Positions 22,570-33,900 are shown, counted from the stretch's first letter. The stretch: 64,000 nt of DNA from Siphonodentalium dalli (GCA_032622095.1 CP136062.1:34474918-34538917), one strand, 5' to 3'. Translations and numbers: made by a program. The notes: generated by a model from the letters alone, not told the origin.

Positions 22570-23364
22570 TGCAATCATCACTTTTGAGATATTCTTCAGT
22601 TTTGTTCTTGACAGCAAAATATGTTCTTTCATATCATGGTCCACAAATCTGCAAATTAAATTTAGTGTTGTTCAATCGATGTGTACCACTACTTGTACGA
22701 TTCTGTAGTTTAATGGCTGACACAGGATCGGCCCTCACAATGTCTGTTTTCTCTATATTTATTTCCAGTTTTGTGCTGAGAAAATTTATTATCTCTTCTT
22801 TCCAGTGATGTTTCCTCCGATCAGTTGTACCATGTGGCACAGGGAAGTCCCACCATTCATTTTAGAATCTTCAAATTTCATCTCCATTTTCTTTTCAAGT
22901 TCATCAATTTTAGTTATTAGTTGTGTGTTTATAGTTTTCTGCTATACAAACTCTCTCTCGATCTCTTTCATTTTCTTTTCATGGGCAAACATTGAGCTAT
23001 TTACATTATTTACAATAATATCTGCGGTCTCTCTAATACTTTTGTCAACTGCACTGCACACTTCTTCAACCACTGCTCTGATTTATAGCCATGAACATTC
23101 CAGAATCGGAGTGTAAAATGTCCCTATCAGAATCATCAGAGTTTTGTCTTCTTATCATTGATCTAATTTCGAAGGGTGATGTGTCATCTTTTGTTTTCCT
23201 TTTTATTCAAACGCCGGTAGTAAATGTGGAGAATCAGGAACTGTTTTCACTATATGTGTTCTAGGATTGCCACAACTAGTTTCATTTGTAGAATAATTGT
23301 TTGTGCTTGATTGTATTTGTGTCATGTTTACCTTGAAAGTTGGTGACTTGTTTTCGTCTGTCAT
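22570..23364 (-). pseudogene. Remains of a LINE ORF1 (coiled coil plus RNA-binding-like region)
   Basis: On the - strand an ATG at 23,364 opens a polar, Ser/Thr/Asn-rich N-terminus (MTDENKSPTF). After a stop and frameshift it continues with a charged block (FEIRSMIRRQNSDDSDRD) and then a clear heptad-type coiled coil near 23,060-22,960 (SAVDKSIRETADIIVNNV, then AHEKKMKEIEREF). One TAG lies in the next helix (KIDELEKKMEMKFED, near 22,880). A piece at 22,840-22,634 (INFLSTKLEINIEKTDIVRA) resembles the RRM-like domain of L1-type ORF1 proteins, with KLQNRTSS and YERTYFAVKNKTEEYL following. Such proteins bind the retrotransposon RNA. Several frame breaks make this a relic. The family call is inferred from architecture, not from a search. 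Confidence 0.6.
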
Positions 23365-23565
23365 TTTCGGCGAAAAGACTGAACTGTGATGCTCTATTCA
23401 CATTTATATATTCTCACTGTTTCTTGTGTTTGTGTTTGTCATGTATATATTATGTTGATCAGCTCATTAATTTCATATGTTTACCAAGGGAACGTCGGCT
23501 GCCTTTATTGTTGCGACTTTACCCATTGGTGCTCAACGGAGGTATTCCTTATTGTGTGGTTGCTG

Positions 23566-24061
23566 TGACGGTCGCTGTGGTAGTTGTGCTCGTTGTGGTG
23601 CTTGCGGTAGTCGTTGTGTTCGCTGTGGCCATGTTAGTTGTGGTCGTTGTGGTCGTTGTTGTGGTTGTGGTCGTTGTGGTGTAGTCGTTGTGGTCGTTGT
23701 GATCGTTGTGGTGCTTGCGGTAATCTATGTGGTCGTTGTCGATGTGGTCATGTTAGTCGTTGTGGTCGCTGTGGTCGTTGTTGTGATTGCGGTCGTTGTG
23801 GTAGTCGTTGTGGTCGTTGTCGTGGTCGTTTTTGTGGTCTCTGTTGTTGCAGTTGTTGTTGCTGTTGTCGTTGTGGCCGTTGTGGTCGTTGGCATCTGAC
23901 AGATGAAGCCAGGGTTCTTGGCCGTACCCGACTTAGTATGGTACATCCAGTCAGAGGACGCAGCAAGCCACAAATAATTGCCTTCTTCTGGAATCTGACC
24001 TGGTGCCCACACAATCCAGGGCAGTAGTCACTACCATTATATTGGCCGCCGATGGTCACCT
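23566..24061 (-). pseudogene. Broken CTLD second-half plus Thr-rich exon (unit 1)
   Basis: A splice acceptor CTATTGCAG precedes 24,061, and the exon begins with the same codons as the intact paralogue at 44,336 (VTIGGQYNGSDYC). A 22-base deletion after 24,021, relative to 44,275-44,296, shifts the frame. The CTLD remainder (WAPGQIPEEGNYLWLAASSD to GFICQM) and the Thr run are therefore out of frame with the exon start. The correct CTLD frame also meets a stop (TAG) near 23,724 within the (ACN)n tract, and no splice donor like that of the paralogue is found at the lower end. In the shifted frame translation stays open and turns the Thr tract into an Arg/Pro/Gln-rich tail. The exon is either dead or encodes an altered tail; dead is more likely. 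Confidence 0.82.
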
Positions 24062-24637
24062 CTGCAATAGAAGGGCGCTAAATTAAGTCAGCAACACACT
24101 AAAATTATGGGAAATCAACAGTAGGCCGGCATGCGTGACGTGACCTCGATATATTTAGTTATTTTCTTATGAGCTGGCACCTGGCGCTTATCGCAATATG
24201 GGCGAATAAACAGACGATTGTCGCGTCATTCCAAAAATGACTGTATTGGGTTGATTTTGAGAAATTTATCAACATTTAAGATCATGCTCATAGTGGCAAA
24301 ATGTACTTAAATACTTGCCATTTTAACAGGGGGTATGTTTGTTCAATGTACCACACCCCTTGCAAAAGAAATGTTTATCCTGGGCTAAATATTGGAACCC
24401 ACCCCCTCATCGCATATCTAAGACTCTGTAAAGCTGTTACACTAATTGTTTTAGGAATACCATCCCAAATGTATTCCTTGCTTAGTGTTGTATACAATCC
24501 TGTTATACGAGTCACCAAATTGATTAAAACTATGTGCCATCCTATCATACCATTTAGTCTTCACCATTAGTATTGAGTATTGATAAAAATATATGTGGTA
24601 AAACAATTATATCCCAATGCTTAAATTATGTTAATAT

Positions 24638-25097
24638 GTGACCCGCCATATCAAATCCAGTCGTAAGTCGGGATTTTTTTTACCCTGTGCCAATGCATTC
24701 TCTTATATATGCGAGTCGACCATAGGTCGCCTCCCATATATAAGAGAATGCATTGGCCTAACTATTTTTTACAATTTTAATAATTTGTTCTTGTATTCTT
24801 TAACAATTTTATAATTTCACCCATACAGAGCCCCAGACAAACATGAGCAGACGACACTCTTCTATATGCTTCTATATATGTGTGGGGCTCCCTGCAGGTT
24901 AATTGATGTGTTTTATTTTATGTCCTAAAAATTGTAAGAAACATTTATTTAAAAACATGATAAAAAGTTGTTAGGCCAATGCATTCTCTTATATATGCGA
25001 GGCGACCTATGGTCGACTCGCATATATAAGATAATGCATTGGCACAGGGTAAAAAAAATCCCGACTTACGACTGGATTTGATATGGGGGGGGGTCAC
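24638..25097. mobile_element. 460-bp MITE with nested-hairpin terminal repeats, copy 1
   Basis: It starts GTGACCCGCCATATCAAATC and ends with the inverted complement (GATTTGATATGG...GGTCAC). Each terminal repeat is about 125 bp and itself contains a hairpin: GCCAATGCATTCTCTTATAT...CGAG pairs with CTCGC...ATATAAGAGAATGCATTGGC around a TCGACCATAGGTCGC loop. A related copy lies in the opposite orientation at 62,972-63,417. Flanks are ATAT-rich on both sides, so the exact target duplication is ambiguous. It lies in the intron of CTLD unit 1 and is absent from unit 2. Confidence 0.9.
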
Positions 25098-25202
25098 ATA
25101 TAGGTATTTATTATATGAACTCATACCATTATTGTTATATTTAATCTGTGTAATATATATTGTATATAGTGGGTCACAATAAATATGTTCAAATCAATCA
25201 TT

Positions 25203-26745
25203 AAATGCGTCAAAAATGCGACGTTTGAAACAATTAGATCCGTGTCAGACGCATCACAGACGAATCTCCGTCCAATTCAGACGAATCTTCGTCGGTGATG
25301 CGTCTGAAATCCGTCTTGGTTTCAAACGACGGATTTTTGACGACTCGAATCTAATACATGTGACGAGAAGAGCCGAAATTTGCCGAAGAACGAATGCAAA
25401 TGATATGATAATGATATGATAATGGTATAATAATGAGGGGGCTCCCCTTATCTGAGGAAATACCCACATGACTTCATTTGTCGCACGCTCTCTTTGTCAT
25501 AAAGAAAGATATATCTATAAGCATTGCTTAGGTAACATTGTGCAAATTGTAATTATTTTGGTAGTTTGATTCCTCAACGAACATGGCATGTCACTGACTC
25601 ACATCTTATAATGGATATAGTATCAATGTTTTAGAATAATCCATATATACCGGTATCAGGGGTAGGGGTTGTAGCAACTAATTTATAATAATTCATATAG
25701 ACCGATATTCCTTATTGTCAGGAATAGGGGTGGTAGTCTCTGATGTATAATAATTAATATTTACCGGTATTACTTATTTTAAGGGGCAGAGGTGGTACTA
25801 CTGATTTATAATAATTCATATATACCGATATTCCTTATTATGAGGGGTAAAGGGGTGGTAGCCTCTTATTTATAATAATTCATATATTCAGGTATTACTT
25901 GTTATAAGGGGCAGAGTGGTAGTCTATGATTTATAATAATTTATATATACCGGTATTCCTTATTATAAGGGGTAGGGGTGGTAGCCTCAGATTTATAATA
26001 ATTCATATAAACCGGTATTACTTATTATGAGGGGTAGGGATGGTAGCCTATGATTTATAATAATGCATAGATACCGGTATTCCTTATTATAAAAGATATA
26101 TAGGTGGTAGCCTATGATTTATAATATATAATTAATATATTCCGGTATTCCTCATTATAAGGGGTAGGGGTGGTACCACTGATCTTATTTATAATAATTC
26201 ATATATACCGGCATTACTTATTATGAGGGGTATAGGGGTGGTAACCTCTTATTTATAATAATCCATATATTCCGGTATTCCTTATTATAAGGATAGGGTG
26301 GTAGTCTCTGATTTATAATAATTATTGTATACCTGTATTTACATGCATGGTATACACATATATGGCAATTGGTTGCACGATCTAACATTTATTTGTAGCG
26401 CCTATTATATTATATTATATAACTATATGTACTATATACATCCTCATATACATATGCACATATATTCGCGCTGCAATCGCGCATATATTTATACATAATT
26501 TATACTGTATTTTAGTTTATATATGTATAACATACCGGTATATAAAGGCCTCTATATCTACGCGTGACCATTTTGTGAAGGTAACATGGAGTGCACCTTT
26601 AAATAAATCGACCGATGTATTAGATTCGACGCGACAAAGATGCGTCCGTCTGAAACAAAATTGACCGCAGACGCATCACCGACGGATTTAATACTATTAG
26701 ATTCGAGTCGACAAAAATCCGTCGTTTGGAACGGGTCTTACGGAT
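25203..26745. repeat. Related GACGGAT/ATCCGTC sequences flanking a satellite
   Basis: About 25,205-25,360 contains ACGGATTTTTGACGACTCGA followed by ATCTAATACATG. About 26,608-26,745 contains GATGTATTAGATTCGACGCG and ATTCGAGTCGACAAAAATCC, so the two flanks are partly inverted copies. The words AGACGCATCACCGACG and its complement also recur inside each flank. The satellite at 25.61-26.33 kb and AT-rich DNA lie between them, so the whole may be one compound element. Confidence 0.55.
25612..26325 (+). repeat. Satellite of about 60-bp units with an alternating dimer pattern
   Basis: About 12 copies of a 58-65 bp unit share ATTTATAATAATTCATATAT, ACCGGTATT(C/A)CTTATTAT and AGGGGTAGGGGTGGTAG. The unit variants CGGTATTCC and CGGTATTAC alternate through most of the array, which implies an underlying dimer of about 120 bp. 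The array is intronic in CTLD unit 1. Confidence 0.9.
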
Positions 26746-27545
26746 GCGGAAATTAGTCAAGTCTGTGTGATATCTGGCATTTTATTAATGCACGAACACC
26801 AGAAGCCATACGTCTGGCATATACAAGCTTGATGTAGAACATTTTCAACCATGATGCTTGTTTGGGTGTGGTCTCGAAAGCTTCAAATCGCTAAGGGACT
26901 TAGTTGAATGTATCGGTCGGAATAATCTGGGCAAGAAGGTACAATATGATATGTTTTACTTAAATAGCTCAGAGTTAGCCACCCCCGCCTGGTAGCTTTC
27001 GGGGTCATATATAGCCCCTGCATGAGTCGGGGAAATCCTGATCCACCACTGCTATAAATAAGAGAGGACTGGTAATTATTTAAATAGAAAGTCTACCATA
27101 TGGGTTATCACACGAACAATTATTTTAAGTGGTCTGGCGACCCGGTCCAAGATAACGGCTTATCTACATCCCGACTTATTTGGAACTAGAACTCAGTGCG
27201 TTCAATACGTAGGCAATGATTGGGTTGTCAGTGGACACATATTACATCGTCTGTATGAACCATGTAAAACGCCAAATACACGATAATTACAGAGATTACA
27301 TGCATGTGTATCCACCCTAAAGCAATATTACGTCAACGAAGTTCCATGACAATGATAACTGAGTCAGGCCATGCCTTCGTTATTAATTTGGAAAAACAAT
27401 GATATCGCCACTTAACTATGTAAATAGCACCTCAGGTAACATATATATTGTACAGGTATCACTTCGAATAATGCATCTTTCGCCGCCAAATATAACTTAC
27501 TCAACATAACCTTTGCTCACTGGATATTTATGTGTGCATACTCAC

Positions 27546-27719
27546 CAGTGAGTGTTGATGCTGATAGATATTGCTCTTTAATGTCTGTATACATGGAGAT
27601 ATTTGCTATCTCCAGTAAATATCCTTCATCTGCTATACACTTGTTGTTGCCATAAGCCCAAAACTTGGCAATGATGTAGAGTTTCGTACAATAGGGCGGG
27701 TCATATCCGGACGGGCACG
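27546..27719 (-). CDS. C-type lectin-like domain, first-half exon (unit 1)
   Basis: This 174-nt exon is bounded by a polypyrimidine tract and acceptor (TTTGTTCATGCAG, with AG at 27,721-27,720) and a donor ACTG followed by GTGAGTATGC (GT at 27,545). It begins and ends in phase 1. It encodes CPSGYDPPYCTKLYIIAKFW and then NNKCIADEGYLLEIANIS, the first Cys, Trp and Leu-rich helix region of a CTLD (family pattern W-x-A-x3-C-x3-G-G-x-L). GG is EG here, a change from the paralogue at 47,651-47,824. Its expected partner exon, 3.5 kb downstream at 24,061, carries a frameshift. The hydrophobic frame upstream of the acceptor resembles a signal peptide but is probably the polypyrimidine tract. CTLDs bind sugars or proteins outside the cell; the calcium-site motifs are not evident in this family. 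Confidence 0.72.
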
Positions 27720-28375
27720 CTGCATGAACAAAGATAAACAAAACAGAATTGAGATAGAAGTGAACACTGCAAGGTAGAGTCATGTCCCCCTGGCCGCTCT
27801 CGTATGACAACTGACATCACCCACTGAATGTATTTTATTGTTCACACTCTTATTGAAGACTAATTTGTCGGTTACAATGCATTCCGCATTATTCTGAGAA
27901 ATTAAACGGTCCATACTAAGTTGAAAATTGACCGGATCAGATCAACTTTGTCGGAAATTGTCCGATATAGTAGAGCAAAATAGTCATACGCCGATTAGCT
28001 AAAGTAAATAAACTGAAACGAGCTTGTTCTAACTTCTGCTACATTTATATGTCCTAAACACCAATTTGAAGGAAAAGTTATATTTTATATACATGCGGTG
28101 AGTAAGCTCGAATAAACAGAGATAGGGTAGAAGTTATACAATAACACAACGTTAAATTAAACATGTGACACATTGTGACTACCATTTTCGGGTTTAATCC
28201 GAACTTTTCCTATTCCAAAAATAGCCAATGAAACGTGGCGAATGGCGGCAGTTGTGTGTACGCAGCCACAGTGCTAGTAACGATATGTTCATTAGAATTT
28301 GCGCTCTAAACCATCCATAAATACTAAATAGTAAGCTATATTGACTAGAGTTTCCTGAAATTATGCGAAAACCCT

Positions 28376-28552
28376 GTGCCAAGGCATTCTCTTACATATA
28401 GGAGTCTCACATAGGGAGCCTCACATATGTAAGCGAATGAATTGGCATAAGAAGATGTAAGTTATCATATAAGCCAGCGCATTCTGTTATATATACGAGA
28501 TTCCTTACAGTAGACTCGCATATATACGATAGTGAACTCACACATGATATAT
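28376..28552. repeat. Degenerate hairpins related to the 24.6-kb MITE
   Basis: CCCTGTGCCAAGGCATTCTC is followed by a degenerate complementary arm ending GAATTGGCA near 28,447. A second stem follows at about 28,470-28,530 (GCGCATTCTGTTATATATAC, then ACTCGCATATATAC). The equivalent in unit 2 lies at 48,509-48,690, so the insertion predates the duplication. Confidence 0.65.
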
Positions 28553-28584
28553 AATGCTGCACCAGCAGGGTTAATTGTTCGAGA

Positions 28585-28995
28585 ATCGGAGGTTTAAATA
28601 TTGTTTACAACATCATTTGTATAACACCCGACAAATAGCTTGTTATGTGAGTACCACACTGAAGCTTTGGTATATTATCTGTCTATTGACATTACTAGAA
28701 AATACCGTAGGTTTGACGATATCGGATCGTAGTAATCCGACGGTCCCATATCGTTTCATCAGTTATAGACAAGAAAACCATAGTCAGAATGGTAACGCCA
28801 CCAATATCATATTATTAGCCATAAATATAAATTATAATACAATTATTCTATAAACTAGCTTTCAAATTTTATGTGGGAAATTTGCATACTTCCATATTTC
28901 AAGTTTTCCCGTTTGTCGTGTCATACATTACTTTCTTCAAACTGTCTTCTTTATTACACAAGCTGATGGGCCCGACTTCGCCCGGGATGTTTCCC
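28585..28995. other. Duplicated non-coding block, no gene
   Basis: The sequence around CGGATCGTAGTAATCC...TATCGTTTCATCAGTT near 28,720-28,765 matches 50,688-50,730 in unit 2. A 92-codon frame at 28,575-28,853 (+) overlaps it, is not conserved in unit 2 and is treated as chance. Confidence 0.5.
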
Positions 28996-28999
28996 ATCT

Positions 29000-29525
29000 G
29001 ATTTCCGGTAAAAGGCGCGATTTGACCTTCAATTGACTATTTCGAAAGTCAAGGTCAGGTCAGGGTCATGATTTGACCCATCCAAAACACCCCCACCCGG
29101 AGAAAAGTACCCCTAGGTATCAAATTTCGTCGAAATCCGTCCGTTTTACCGCACTTGACCTTTAATGAACAATTTTGAAGGTCAAGGTAAGGTCTGAGTC
29201 ATGATTTGACCAATCCAAAACACTTCCCCGACAAAAGTACCCATAGGTATCAAATTTCGTCGAAATCCATCCGTTTTATCCGATTTGACCTTTGACTGAC
29301 CACACTGAAGGTCGGGCCGAGGTCACGATTTGACCCGTTCAAAACTCTCCCCGGACAATAGTATCCCTAGGTATCAAATTTCTCCGAAAGTTGTCCGTTT
29401 TACCCAAATTTACCTTGCATTGACAGTTTTAAAGGTGAAGGTCAGGTCGGGGTCACGATTTGATCCGTCCAAAACACTTCCCGGACACAAATACCCATAA
29501 GTATCAAATTACGTTGAAATCTATG
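29000..29525 (+). repeat. Four tandem copies of a 130-bp repeat rich in AGGTCA
   Basis: Units begin near 29,010, 29,150, 29,275 and 29,400. They share TTTGACCTT, AAGGTCAAGGTCAGGTC, TCATGATTTGACCC(G/A)TCC, AAAACAC, AAAAGTACCC(C)TAGGTATC and AAATTTCGTCGAAATCC. Each unit holds several AGGTCA or GGTCA words in direct orientation and TGACC words in the other. Copies are diverged. No coding frame runs through them. Confidence 0.85.
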
Positions 29526-29759
29526 GAAAGCCGAAGAGGACATGTTGGTTGCTAATTGCTAGATATACGACGCAGTATTTTAAAGGTGTTTCAAACTAGG
29601 AGATAGAAGTATTCTGCGTTTCAAATGGTGATGAATTATAGTATTTTATTCAAATTTTATGGCATAAATTGTTATTAAAACCGTATATACTATAACAAAA
29701 ATCAATGACTCGAAAATTAAGTGGGCCTTTAAATAAAGTCACAATTGCAGTTAGGCTCA

Positions 29760-30912
29760 TCTCATACTCGTCCATTCAGCGATATTCTGCTGCACAGTTT
29801 GATATAGCCTCCAGTATTCATTGAGCGTTATAGCCCCAACTGCCTTTAGCAGGCGTACTCTTGCCTCAGATTATTGAGATATTAGGTCACACGTAATCAC
29901 ATTAAATCGCATGGAAACATAGCATTTGTGTGGGCTGCTTGGCGTGAATATGTAATGAGAAATAAGGTCATACGTAATGACATTAAACTCAAGAAAACCC
30001 GCGAAAACAAAACAAAATCACATTTAATGTTTTAAGTTATTTCCTTCATAAAAAGAATCTTCGTGATAATGAACCCTCTCAATACTTTAGAATATAGAAT
30101 TAACTTTAAAATAACAAAAACATTCGGAACACAGAACCTTCGGAATAACGAACCTTCGGATTGGTGAACCTTCGGAATAGCGAACATTCAGAGAAATTTC
30201 GGAATAGTGGATCTTCGGGATAGTGAACCTTCGGAATAGAGACATGCCCCCCCAATATTCATATTATATGCCCAGAGTTCAAAGGTATGGACCCATAAAA
30301 TTCTAATCTTGGCCCTTAAAATATTGAACTCCAAATTGGAGCCCACACAGAACATCACTTAAGTCAACTGTACCTGTGTCATATCCCAATGCGGGGGGGG
30401 GGGGGTCCATATATACCACAACATTCATATTATATGCCAAGAATTCAACGGTATTGACCCACGTAATGATATTAAATCTCAAGAAAACCCGCGAAAACAA
30501 AACAAAATCACATTTAATGTTCTAAGTTAAGTTATTTCCTCCTGTATCTGTATCGGTATGCGCGCATGATCAGTTCGGATGTGAGCGCACACTCCATAAA
30601 AAGAATCTTTGTGAAAATGAACCCTCCCAAATTAGTCTCAATACTTTAGAATATAGAATTAACCTAAAAATAACAAAAACCTTCGGAATAGAGAACCTTC
30701 GGAATAGCGGACATTCGGGATAGCGAACCTTCATAATAGAAACATGTCCCCACAATTACACCGGTGACGTAAACACATGTGCTAATCTTTGTCGTACTAT
30801 CGTAAATATCGGTACGATTTATACTCTAGTACGAAACAAGAATACATTCCTCCATTCGACCATGAGTCTATACAGATCTGTACACCAGTGGCCACCCACT
30901 TCGTGGCGGTAA
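29760..30912 (+). repeat. Duplicated block with CTTCGGAATAG tandem words
   Basis: About 29,965-30,260 and 30,462-30,765 are two copies of one block, sharing AAACCCGCGAAAACAAAACA, TAAAAAGAATCTT(C/T)GTGA and ACTTTAGAATATAGAATTAA. Each ends in several 15-18 bp repeats of AACCTTCGGAATAGCG and then GAGACATG or GAAACATG, followed by CCCC. The same tail occurs at 35,655-35,755. A run of 12 or more G lies near 30,395-30,405 between the copies. Confidence 0.83.
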
Positions 30913-32740
30913 TGAATCACAGTTTTTATAATGCGCCCTGAAAATAGTCTAAGGTAAAATTGTGCGTGATTCCAAGTTCAACATTAAGCAGTATTATCGG
31001 TGACCAAATTATATACGGCATTGACTCCATACAGTATGACTAACTCTGACTCTGTCGATATGTTCCTATTCTATTGAGTGTTTGTATTCAGTGCAATGCA
31101 TTCCGGCTGCGTTGTCCGGCATGTCCATTCAGTACAATGCATTCCGTGCGCGTCCAGTAAATAATTACGCGATTCCGTAACCCCTTTGTATTCATTATTA
31201 ACGAAATTCAATGTCGATTGTCGATCGTGATCGCTGTAAACTATTGTATTTGGAACAAGATGACATCTACAGTGCCGAATACTTTTGAAACTGTCTTATT
31301 TCGGTTCATATATGAACCTGACAAGTTGTAAATATGCGAAAACTGGCTGATGGATTAAACATTGACATGTGTCCACTGAATTGTGGCAGCTGTGTTTTAT
31401 TGGTCGTCATATTCGGTCAGTCGGCTGAGACTCAAGTGTTGATGTTGAAATTGGCAATGTTGTGACTATCAAAAACATATACGTACGCGTATGCACACTT
31501 ACATAATTGGAAACACACACCATAGAAATTCACTAAAGTTTTGATGTCAAATACTAGTGAAACTAATATCAACAACAACGTATATATTACAGAATGTCGA
31601 CTACAGCCAGTTTGTTTGAACATGACCTGTTCAATTCAGTTGAATGTGTCTTGATTATTTCCAAGCACATACATCTACACAAGAGGACAAATGTAGCAGA
31701 GTAATTCACAAGAGATTCGATGTCAACAACTAGTGACCATGGGCAATATCAACAACAACACATAACTGACGGATGATCACATATACAATCCCAACTTACA
31801 AGTACAGCTATGACAATTCACATGGACCGATGCATCAGGTTCATCAATTTGCAAAGAATATTGATATTGTCGTAGTTTGATACATCATGTTATCAAATTT
31901 CATCTAACATTGTACAACTATAGAAGAACGTTGTCGTCAAGTCATCGGCAGTTATTTCGGAGTCTGCCATTGTCGTGAAGGTTTCAATCCAACCAGCTAT
32001 GACTGTTACTAATTTTGGTGTGATGCAAGCACACATTAATATAACAAATTTGATCCTCTTCAATGTTCATAGTTTTAGCCGTAGTTTCTATCACTTTAGG
32101 CATTGGTGATTTACGATTGGCGAAAACTATGATTGTATGCCTATCGGGGAAATCTTGTTTTTACCTTGGGAACTTGGCTAAATCTGCGGTAAATTAGCAA
32201 TTTAAGAGCAGCCACTTGGTGCTGATCGATGAAAACAGCCATCAGTCTGACCGTTATTAGTTACGGTCTTGATGTTAATTGAAGGGTGCTGGACCGTAAA
32301 AATACCACGGCCTGACAGTTACTGGTTAGTCTGCCAGTTACTCAAACGGTTTTGTACCTTGGAATATATCCGTTCAAATGGTAGAATCAGTTAAAATTAT
32401 AGAGCAGTCACCACCCACATACGATAAAGTGACTATACGGTTGTTTCCAAAAGTGTAATACATGTATAATTACACGATATACTGATACCCATGCACAAAT
32501 GGCTGAGCCTGCGTCCAGCACAATATTCTCACTACCATAACCATAACATGCTATTACTGGAGTGAGCACAGTTGTGAATTAAAAAAATTGGCCTTCCGAA
32601 TTTAGCTACTTGTAAGTGTTATATAAGTCGCCTCGATAATTTGAAAATAAAACATGGCTTAAATGACACCTTTATAAATGAGATTTGCACATGAAATCTA
32701 ACAATAAATAGGTTAATGCATAGCTGACTGCTATTTCATA
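30913..32740. repeat. 2-kb repeat family, copy in unit 1
   Basis: Starting at ATGCGCCCTGAAAATAGTCT, this region is collinear with 50,740-52,795 and shares scattered blocks with 11.2-13.0 kb. No intact gene is visible; the frames at 31,432-31,623 (-) and elsewhere are not conserved in full between copies. Because the 11-kb copy lies outside the duplicated units, this is a dispersed family carried within the unit. Confidence 0.7.
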
Positions 32741-32741
32741 G

Positions 32742-32773
32742 CAACCACAACGCGCCGCAGGCGCGTTGTTGCT
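32742..32773. repeat. GC-rich hairpin at the right edge of unit 1
   Basis: CAACGCGCC, then GCA, then GGCGCGTTG form a perfect nine-pair stem at about 32,749-32,769. GCAAC and GTTGC extend it imperfectly. Homology with unit 2 stops immediately to its left, at 32,740. Confidence 0.8.
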
Positions 32774-33580
32774 TTTCATGTTTAGGCGTGAATGACGTCA
32801 TTGATTTTTACAATACCATGAAACAGAATTTCGACGCGATGAAAATCCGGACAAGAAAAATGGGTTAAAAATCACGTGACTTCCGCTCCGCTTTTGCGAA
32901 GCATTGTGGAAAAATTGATCCAGAGGTCACAGGTCGAAGAGTTCAGAATGTCGCTGATACATTGTTCATTGATTTGTTAGGCGAGTTGAACAACTCAATT
33001 CTCAACTGTCCCTACCAAATGACCGGCATCATTATAGTGTGATTTAACAAAAGTGATTTTTCAAACAACACCACGATGAATCAGTTTGGAGTTACATGTA
33101 TACATCGCAATTTTTCGACAGTAGGCGATGCAAAAGTATTCGAAATCAGTGTCATTGTCAAAGTTGAAAGCGCATTTCATTTCTACCTCACCCACGAAGT
33201 TTCGTCAACACCGAGGACAACATCAATCAAATTATTACAGTACCATGGGCCTTAAATCAACGATAGCGTGATCACGGAACACAGCAATTTCGCCAACATT
33301 TCAACAACTTGAACTTGAAGATGATCATTTTATTGAAATGTTCATATTGGCGTTGACCTGTTGTTGACATTGTGAATGTCACATGTGTGATTTGTTCTCT
33401 GGATTAAAACAAGACTCCAGCTTAAACTAACAGCCGAATGGTAAGTGCATAGCCATAGACTACACTGTATGCAGTATGCATCAAATTCAATCCATCATGC
33501 ATGATGTAGTGAACGTTCAGTCTCAGACCAATCTCGTTCAGACCAATCTCAATACACCATTATACAGTTGTATCCTTTTA
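32774..33580. other. No recognised gene
   Basis: No supported frame or repeat is visible, apart from a short direct repeat CAGACCAATCTC near 33,524-33,551. Confidence 0.4.
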
Positions 33581-33583
33581 GTA

Positions 33584-33900
33584 CCCTGCTGGACAAAACA
33601 ACTGTCCATTTAACTGCGGTGTGGTTAGCATTGCCACCGCTGCCGAAATGCAACTACACCGCGGCTCCACCAGCTAACTACAGTTGGGCCGTGGTGTACT
33701 TTCATTAAAATTAAACCGAAAAAAGACGACACAAACCAGAAATCTAACCACGGCGTACATGTCATTCGGCCATGAGGGTACTAGTAGTTGCTGTTCGGCC
33801 GCAGTGAATTTGCCGTTAACTGCAGTTACAAACTCTTGACACCGCGGCCGAACGGCAAATACACCACGGTACCAATGGACACTTGCTTTGTCCAGCGGGG
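33584..33900. mobile_element. 317-bp MITE, CCCTGCTGGACAAA termini, TA duplication (copy A)
   Basis: The left end is CCCTGCTGGACAAAACAACTG and the right end its inverted form (GCTTTGTCCAGCGGGG). TA flanks at 33,582-33,583 and 33,901-33,902. Inside are GC-rich inverted words such as CACCGCGGC and GCCGCGGTG. A sister element lies 100 bp to the right. The open frames over it on both strands arise from the inverted sequence and are not genes. Confidence 0.88.

Larger units (their letters stand above)
23566..32740. repeat. Segmental duplication, unit 1
   Basis: This unit is homologous in order and orientation to 42.83-52.80 kb. Matched blocks include 23,900-24,600 with 44,120-44,930; 27,320-27,850 with 45,240-45,450 plus 47,600-47,950; 28,376-28,590 with 48,505-48,740; 28,585-28,765 with 50,525-50,735; and 30,913-32,740 with 50,740-52,795. 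Unit 1 alone carries the MITE and satellite at 24.64-26.75 kb and the repeats at 29.0-30.76 kb. The homology ends at 32,740. Confidence 0.85.
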
